This document shows, piece after piece, positions 42,214 through 47,372 of a DNA stretch of 47,372 bases. The position numbers were made by a program, and so were the translations under genes. The DNA comes from Ruminococcus sp. (GTDB taxonomy: Bacteria; Bacillota; Clostridia; Oscillospirales; Ruminococcaceae), in the NCBI GenBank assembly GCA_017437285.1, contig JAFSBM010000229.1:1-47372 (forward strand), written 5' to 3'. The first letter of the stretch is position 1. Each line of letters begins with the position of its first letter. The notes below the pieces were generated by a model. That model was given only the letters and a program-made list of their open reading frames with translations, ran no database searches and had not been told where the DNA came from.

Positions 42214-44922
42214 TTATAATAAGCATTTAATATATTTCATTACAATCTTATTTAAGGTTTTTTCTCTTGCGTATGTCATATTTGCAATATTTCTGACTAT
42301 ACTGAGGTATTTTTCATTATCTTTCTTAGCAGGCGGCTTATTATAGAAAGCGGCAGCAAGAGCAGCTTGCATAAATTCCGCAAATTCGCCTGATTTGAAA
42401 TAAACATCGGAATACGAATTCTCCATAAGTTCAGTCAGCTGAGTATAATTCATTTCATTGATATTTAAATCTTTATAATTCAGCAGTCGTTCTGCATAGG
42501 AGTAAATATTCTTTATCTGCTTAATTGGGTCAGAAACATTCAATTTTTTATTAATGCCGTAAATTATAATTTTTCGCCGCAGAATAAATATAAGTACAAT
42601 AAATGCAACTGCCAAAATAAAGTAGAATACCTGCTTCAAAAACGAAATGAACATTACAAATTCTTTATCTACTCTTTTATTTGCTGTACCTTTACCGCCT
42701 GATTTATCAGTTACAGCAGTAGTTGGAGAAGTAGAACTACCATTTTGATTATTATTTTCAGTCGTTTCTTCATTTGAATTTGTTTCGGAAGTATCGGTTG
42801 CAGTTGTTGTTTCGGTAGTATTTGATGTAGTTGTAGTAGTTTCTGTGGTAGTCGTTGTTGTAGTGGTGGGAGATGTATCAATAGTATGCTGTGTATATCC
42901 CTCTGTAAATTCAAATGGAACCCAGCCATAACCGTCAAGGTAAATCTCAGCCCATGCGTGACGGCGGTTATCCTTTAATGTGATTGTATAAGTTCCGTCT
43001 GAATTTTTATTTGATGAATTAAAATCATCCATTACAAGAACGTAGCCGGCGGAATATCTTGCAGGAATACCTGCCATTCTCGCAAGGAGTACACCTGCTG
43101 TAGCGTAGTGAATACAATATCCCTTGTTATTTTCCATAAGGAAATAATTGACAAAATCTCTGTTTTTTGGAGTTTTTCCGGGAGCAAGAGAATACTCAGC
43201 TTTTTCAGCAATAGCCTCACGTATATCATAAAGAGTTTTCATTCTGGAGTCAGGGTCAAATGTTGTATCAGCATTATCGAGGATATATGAAAACTCATCA
43301 CGAACCTCAGTCATATTTATATTATCGGGAACATTAAGATAATTTTCGTAGACAAAATCCCTGTATTTTTCTTCCATAATCTGAGTAGAAATCAACTGAG
43401 GATTGTTATAGAGCATTAATTCAGGAAATTGCAGGGGAGAATCAATATTGATAAAATTGCCATATTCGAGAAGATTATTTTCCTTACAGTAGTCAATAAT
43501 GGTGTTTCTTTGAGTTTCATCATTAATAAGGTCAAGATTTATAACACTTCTTACAGGGGTACTGAGATATAATGAAACTAATTGAGCGTCAGTATTTGTA
43601 AATAAATATGAATATTTTTTCTTACCACGCTTTTTTGAAGAAACAGTAAGGTCACGGTCATAAGTAAGACCGCCTATGTTTTCTGTACCATATGGCGAAA
43701 AACTACGATTTCCCTTTAAAAGGGACTCAATATTCATTGAGTTGTCACCTTGATATTCCGCAAGGGTAACATTATACCTATGGAGAAAGTCCTGTGGATA
43801 TATATTTTGGTTAACGATTTCATCAAACAGCGGAGCATTATACACGCTGTCAGGAAGTGAAGACCATTCGTTATCCCCATAAACGGCACAGGTGTACTCT
43901 TTGAGATAAATTGCACTGTCAGTAGGAGTATTTATGGTGATTTTCAAATCGTCAGTATTTCTGTATTTATTTACCGCAACAGTACCAAGCTTATGGGTTT
44001 CAACCTTAAATTCCAGACCAAAAGCAGCAGAAAGTTCAGTAATACTATCGGCTAAATCATCGGATGAAAAATTATTAACAGCGTCCTTGATTTCAATTCG
44101 TTTTGTATTTAAATCATCACTTCGCTGATATTTTGTGAGCTTTAAACCGCTTATAGTTAATCCTGAAATAATCATAACAAACAAAAGCAGAAGAAAACCG
44201 CATTTTTCGGTAACTTTTAGCCGCATCTGACGTTTCGGGATAAACTGATTTCCTTTACGGACAAATCCGCCTGTTCCTCCCGAATATTCGCCCATATCAA
44301 TGGTACTCATTGCAAATGATGCGAGGAGGAAAGCAATAACCAACATTCCCCAGAAGATATTTACATCAAGACCATTATAAAGTCCGATTTCAAGGATAAG
44401 AAAAGAGGCTATAAGCGGAGGCAATGGATGAGGGTGATATAATGTAAAGACATATATCACAACAGCAAGAACCCATACGCCAAGAATGAAAAAGGTAGTT
44501 ACTGATTCAGCTTCATATGTTTTGTCAAGAAATTTGTAGTAATTAAGTTCAGTATGATATGCCGCTTTGTAAATCGTGTTATAAACGAATTTAAAACCAT
44601 TGGTAATAAATTCCATTTTCTTCCAGAATATAATTCCCGTTACAACAATAGAACCTGAAATAAACCAGATACCGATTTTTTTAAAGCTGGATAAAAAGAT
44701 ATAAATAGCAGAAAAAATGACAGCTGAAATAATAACAGGAGATTTGTTGTAGTTGAAGTCGAACATGGTGAAAAATACCATAATTGTGGAAATATAGCCT
44801 GCAATGGCGATTATTACCGATTCAAGCAAACGCAAATCCATTTTTTTATTTTTGACAGACATAACAATACTGTCGCATACACGAATACCGCTGTTATTCT
44901 GTTTTAGTTTTTTGTTTTTCAT
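42214..44922 (-). CDS. Membrane transglutaminase-like protein
   Basis: The 902-aa protein has several membrane helices in the first 260 residues, then an extracytoplasmic part with a transglutaminase-like core (about 580-675). The presumed catalytic residues are C603 (KGYCIHYATAG), H655 (RRHAWAEIY) and, where family members usually have Asp, E671 (VPFEFTEGY). A Thr-rich linker (about 680-730) precedes another membrane helix (about 760-785) and a cytoplasmic tail. It is last in an operon with DUF58 and MoxR genes, a conserved trio thought to handle assembly or cell-envelope protein processing. Cross-linking or protease activity is inferred from the fold. Confidence 0.88.
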   Translation of the reverse strand: MKNKKLKQNNSGIRVCDSIVMSVKNKKMDLRLLESVIIAIAGYISTIMVFFTMFDFNYNKSPVIISAVIFSAIYIFLSSFKKIGIWFISGSIVVTGIIFWKKMEFITNGFKFVYNTIYKAAYHTELNYYKFLDKTYEAESVTTFFILGVWVLAVVIYVFTLYHPHPLPPLIASFLILEIGLYNGLDVNIFWGMLVIAFLLASFAMSTIDMGEYSGGTGGFVRKGNQFIPKRQMRLKVTEKCGFLLLLFVMIISGLTISGLKLTKYQRSDDLNTKRIEIKDAVNNFSSDDLADSITELSAAFGLEFKVETHKLGTVAVNKYRNTDDLKITINTPTDSAIYLKEYTCAVYGDNEWSSLPDSVYNAPLFDEIVNQNIYPQDFLHRYNVTLAEYQGDNSMNIESLLKGNRSFSPYGTENIGGLTYDRDLTVSSKKRGKKKYSYLFTNTDAQLVSLYLSTPVRSVINLDLINDETQRNTIIDYCKENNLLEYGNFINIDSPLQFPELMLYNNPQLISTQIMEEKYRDFVYENYLNVPDNINMTEVRDEFSYILDNADTTFDPDSRMKTLYDIREAIAEKAEYSLAPGKTPKNRDFVNYFLMENNKGYCIHYATAGVLLARMAGIPARYSAGYVLVMDDFNSSNKNSDGTYTITLKDNRRHAWAEIYLDGYGWVPFEFTEGYTQHTIDTSPTTTTTTTTETTTTTSNTTETTTATDTSETNSNEETTENNNQNGSSTSPTTAVTDKSGGKGTANKRVDKEFVMFISFLKQVFYFILAVAFIVLIFILRRKIIIYGINKKLNVSDPIKQIKNIYSYAERLLNYKDLNINEMNYTQLTELMENSYSDVYFKSGEFAEFMQAALAAAFYNKPPAKKDNEKYLSIVRNIANMTYAREKTLNKIVMKYIKCLL

Positions 44923-44928
44923 ATATTG

Positions 44929-46119
44929 TTACACCTCGATGTCAGTAATTGATGAAGAAATTTTACCTATGAGAACAGGGGTGATGACTACATTTGAATT
45001 GCTGTCCATAAGATTTAAACAATCTTCCTCAGCGGAAACAGTAACAAGAATATTTTTAAAATCTGCATCAATTTCATCATCAATAAAGCTGATCAAATCG
45101 CTTTTTACAGAACCTGAAATATATACAAAAGATGAAAGTGACAAATCTGAATTTTCTGAAAAATAATCGAGATAGGTAAGACTTGTATCATTATTAAGAG
45201 AAAAAATAAGATTTTTCACAACCACCGCAATAGAATCAGCGTCAGTAACTGTAAATTCAGAAAAGCATTTTTTCTGGCAATTATAAAAAACAATGGAATG
45301 ATTTTTTTCGTTTTCAATCAGGAAAGTAGAAAGAGAAATCAGTGTTTCGATTATAGTATCAAACATTGGCAGCTGGAGATTATTTGCACAATCCGTATTC
45401 AGGTCAACAAAAATAAGACATGGAACATCAATTGGAAGGCTGTAATCCTTGACAATAAACTCGTCCTTTTTTGAGCTGAGTTTCCAATGAATTCGATTCA
45501 GCTTATCACCGGGATTGTAGCTGCGGAGGTCAAAAATCTGTGACGGATCATCTCCTGGTTTATATTCGGAGTAAATATTGCTTTCATCATTTGCCTTGTC
45601 GCTATAGACAACAATACCGCTTATTTCGTGGCTTTCAGGCATAACAGTAACAGAAAGCTCAATATTTTTTCCTACAGTAAAGCTGAAAAGTCTGAGAGAA
45701 TCAAAAATTTTAATTCCTGCACATCGGATTTTTATAATTCCGCAGAATTTTGAATTAAGCTGGAACACAGCACTTTGTTCGTTTCTTGCCTGTATTGGCA
45801 TATGCAGAACAAAATTCACATTCTCGTTATTGAAAGTATTGCAGTATTCAATTAAAGCCTCTGCTTTACCTACAGGGAAAAAGCTTGAATTATCTATTTT
45901 AATCTGAACAGGAAAACTTTGATTTTTCTGTATTGTTTTAGAATTTACAGACATTGAAACTTTCAAATTTTTCTTTGTAATCCAAAGAGAAACTAAGAGA
46001 AAGACAGGAATTGCAAGAAGTACAATGAGAAGAACAATGGCAAAATCCCAAAGATACATAATGTAGAAAACAATAGCGGCAATAATGAGAATAATATAAA
46101 ATAATCTTATAATAAACAT
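44929..46119 (-). CDS. DUF58 membrane protein
   Basis: This 396-aa protein has two N-terminal membrane helices (about 5-50) and a cytoplasmic-type region with the DUF58 signature: YKPGDDPSQIFDLRSYNPGDKLNRIHWKLSSKKDEFIVKDY. A von Willebrand-like fold follows (CLIFVDLN, MFDTIIETLISLSTFLIE). DUF58 proteins are regularly encoded with MoxR ATPases and are thought to be their partners. It lies 6 nt from each neighbour. Confidence 0.9.
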   Translation of the reverse strand: MFIIRLFYIILIIAAIVFYIMYLWDFAIVLLIVLLAIPVFLLVSLWITKKNLKVSMSVNSKTIQKNQSFPVQIKIDNSSFFPVGKAEALIEYCNTFNNENVNFVLHMPIQARNEQSAVFQLNSKFCGIIKIRCAGIKIFDSLRLFSFTVGKNIELSVTVMPESHEISGIVVYSDKANDESNIYSEYKPGDDPSQIFDLRSYNPGDKLNRIHWKLSSKKDEFIVKDYSLPIDVPCLIFVDLNTDCANNLQLPMFDTIIETLISLSTFLIENEKNHSIVFYNCQKKCFSEFTVTDADSIAVVVKNLIFSLNNDTSLTYLDYFSENSDLSLSSFVYISGSVKSDLISFIDDEIDADFKNILVTVSAEEDCLNLMDSNSNVVITPVLIGKISSSITDIEV

Positions 46120-46125
46120 ATCCGC

Positions 46126-47079
46126 TTAATTCTCCGAAATTCCTGGAGCAGGAGTCTTTTTGACAATTTCGCTAATTATATCTCCTGCGGTCATTTCTGC
46201 AAGTTTTGCCTTTGAATTGAGAATTATACGATGTTCAAAAACATCACGGCAGATATAAGAAACATCATCGGGAATAACGTAGTCACGCCCCATAGCAACA
46301 GCAATTCCCTTTGAAATCTGCATAAGAGCAAGAGTTCCACGAGGGCTGATACCAAGCTTTATATAGGGATGATTTCTTGTTTCATTGGAAAGCTTAACGA
46401 TATATTCGTAAATTCTGTCATCAATGTAAACAGAAGAAATATGCTCCTGCAATTCAATAATAGTTTTTTCATTGGCAACAGCGTTTACTTTTTCAAGAGG
46501 TGCGGCATTGAATTTTGCCTTTAAGATTGAAACCTCATCATTGAAATCGGGGTAACCCATACTGAGCTTTATCATAAAACGGTCAAGCTGTGAGTCGGGC
46601 AGATTGTGAGTACCGGCTGAACCTATAGGGTTCTGAGTAGCAACTACTGTATATGGTTCAGGCAGCTTGTATGTATTTCCGTCAACAGTAATACTTTTTT
46701 CCTCCATAAGTTCAAGGAGAGCTGATTGAGTTTTACTTGAAGTACGGTTGATTTCGTCAGCAAGGAAAAGATTGCAGAAAGCAACACCCGGACGGAATTC
46801 AAAAGAATTTGTCATTTTATTGTACACAGAAAATCCTGTAATATCAGAGGGGAGAACATCGGGGGTAAACTGCATACGGTTATGTTCAAGAGAAAGAGCC
46901 TTTGAAAAAGCAAGAGCCATAGTAGTTTTACCTACACCCGGGATATCCTCGATAAGAATGTGTCCTTTGCAGAGAATAGCAAGGAGAGTTTTTATAATAA
47001 TGGCATCTTTACCGATGACAGCTTTTTTTACTTCTGCCACGATATCGTTAATCTGTTTAGCATAATACTGATTAGTCAT
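46126..47079 (-). CDS. MoxR-family AAA+ ATPase
   Basis: This 317-aa ATPase has Walker A EDIPGVGKTT, Walker B LFLADEINR, sensor 1 VVATQNP, the arginine finger region LPDSQLDRFM and the C-terminal lid RGTLALMQISKGIA. MoxR proteins act as chaperone-like remodellers of partner complexes, here probably the DUF58/transglutaminase pair. It leads the minus-strand operon, with AGGAG at good spacing and its promoter at 47178-47150. Confidence 0.95.
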   Translation of the reverse strand: MTNQYYAKQINDIVAEVKKAVIGKDAIIIKTLLAILCKGHILIEDIPGVGKTTMALAFSKALSLEHNRMQFTPDVLPSDITGFSVYNKMTNSFEFRPGVAFCNLFLADEINRTSSKTQSALLELMEEKSITVDGNTYKLPEPYTVVATQNPIGSAGTHNLPDSQLDRFMIKLSMGYPDFNDEVSILKAKFNAAPLEKVNAVANEKTIIELQEHISSVYIDDRIYEYIVKLSNETRNHPYIKLGISPRGTLALMQISKGIAVAMGRDYVIPDDVSYICRDVFEHRIILNSKAKLAEMTAGDIISEIVKKTPAPGISEN

Positions 47080-47105
47080 ATTTTATACTCCTAAAAATAA
47101 AATGT

Positions 47106-47115
47106 CTGTATACAG
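47106..47115. repeat. Perfect 10-bp palindrome in the moxR leader
   Basis: CTGTATACAG is its own reverse complement and lies between the promoter and the ribosome-binding site, with a related GCATACAG at 47138-47145. It could be an operator; no regulator is identified. Confidence 0.35.
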
Positions 47116-47149
47116 CTATAATTTTAGACATATAACAGCATACAGATAT

Positions 47150-47178
47150 ATTATATCATATTATTAAATATAATGCAA
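47150..47178 (-). promoter_or_regulatory. moxR operon promoter
   Basis: On the minus strand TTGCAT (47178-47173), 17 nt, TATAAT (47155-47150) with TGA directly before it (extended -10). Confidence 0.75.
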
Positions 47179-47234
47179 GGAAAAAACAGATATTTCTTTG
47201 AACGTAATTTAATTGTTGCTTTTTTGTAATATTT

Positions 47235-47280
47235 AGGGCATCTCTAAAAACCCGTTTGATTAAAGAAAAAGCAGATAGGT
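47235..47280 (-). repeat. 46-nt terminal repeat, right copy
   Basis: Inverted copy of 6-51, differing at two positions. Beyond it (47281-47372) the sequence has no partner at the left end of the window, so the shared repeat either ends here or the left end simply runs out after 5 more bases. Confidence 0.7.
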
Positions 47281-47292
47281 ATGACAGCTACA

Positions 47293-47336
47293 AGGAAACC
47301 TCCCGAAGGCGTGCTTTCGCACTCCGAGGGAGGTTG
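47293..47336. other. Strong hairpin next to the right-hand repeat
   Basis: AACCTCCC (47299-47306) and GGGAGGTT form the outer stem, with GTGC/GCAC nested inside around TTTC. It lies 20-60 nt inside the presumed element. Hairpins of this sort occur near ends of some insertion sequences, but no transposase is visible. Nothing else is recognised in 47281-47372. Confidence 0.4.
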
Positions 47337-47372
47337 ACGAAATAGATGTCGTGCATAGCTGTTTTTTCTCAA

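Noticed and set aside
42712-42890. Thr-codon-rich tract as a repeat array or CRISPR-like element
   Set aside because: It is in frame, encodes the linker of the transglutaminase protein and has no regular spacer structure.
47281-47337. Short peptide gene starting ATGACAGCTACAAGG in the right-hand element
   Set aside because: Only 18 codons, overlapping a strong hairpin, with no ribosome-binding site; more likely part of a mobile element end.
1-47372. CRISPR arrays, tRNA or rRNA genes and prophage genes
   Set aside because: I saw no regularly spaced repeats, cloverleaf sequences, rRNA segments or phage structural genes anywhere; the tmRNA is the only RNA gene recognised.

Overview
The window looks like chromosomal DNA of a low-to-moderate GC Firmicute of the Ruminococcus / Oscillospiraceae type. 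The reasons are a secreted leucine-rich-repeat protein with a type I dockerin (a cellulosome-style module), Firmicute gene orders (hprK-murB-rapZ-whiA-dnaE, rpsO near pnp, prfA-tsaC-coaE) and strong GGAGG ribosome-binding sites. The species cannot be named from the sequence. Both ends carry inverted copies of the same 46-nt repeat (44/46 identical), so the window is probably bounded by copies of one dispersed or IS-like element.

Layout: (1) 169-2581, a histidine kinase/response regulator pair bracketed by short inverted repeats. (2) 2776-5523, the dockerin/LRR protein. (3) 5585-10753 minus, an ABC exporter (FtsX permease plus ATPase) and its own two-component system. Four helically phased TTCTTAA boxes lie in front of the ABC genes. 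(4) 10974-16736 plus, an NAD salvage operon: a radical-SAM/NUDIX/winged-helix fusion protein, nicotinamidase, a PRPP-synthetase-like protein, a NAMPT-like phosphoribosyltransferase and NadE, with a palindrome over the promoter. (5) 16811-18822 minus, ccdA, a tlpA/resA-type gene split by one in-frame TAA, and an unknown gene. (6) tmRNA, then pnp, a small membrane-anchored protein and rpsO on the minus strand. (7) 22885-26977 plus, rpe, three Rnf-like membrane subunits (D, E, A) and a DUF4015-type putative glycosidase. (8) 27015-35878 plus, hprK, murB, rapZ, whiA, dnaE, pfkA and a VOC protein. (9) 36014-37442 minus, an S1-domain protein and a small unknown. (10) 37617-42033 plus, a DUF951 protein, prfA, tsaC, coaE and an M18 aminopeptidase. 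(11) 42214-47079 minus, a MoxR / DUF58 / transglutaminase operon.

The most interesting region is the NAD operon. Its first gene joins a HemW-like radical SAM enzyme to what looks like a complete NrtR regulator (NUDIX plus winged helix). The PRPP-synthetase-like protein has an altered ribose-5-phosphate loop (DDICSKGGT instead of DDxxDTGGT). The NAMPT-like enzyme has Ala at the position of the aspartate that contacts nicotinamide in mammalian NAMPT. With PncA and NadE in the operon and no adenylyltransferase, this fits either nicotinate salvage through NaMN or, more speculatively, direct recycling of ADP-ribose through NaAD.

The second unusual region is the Rnf-like module. It lacks RnfB, RnfC and RnfG. 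By manual alignment it has lost three of the four RnfA/RnfE cluster cysteines, and RnfD has Ser in place of the FMN-bearing Thr.
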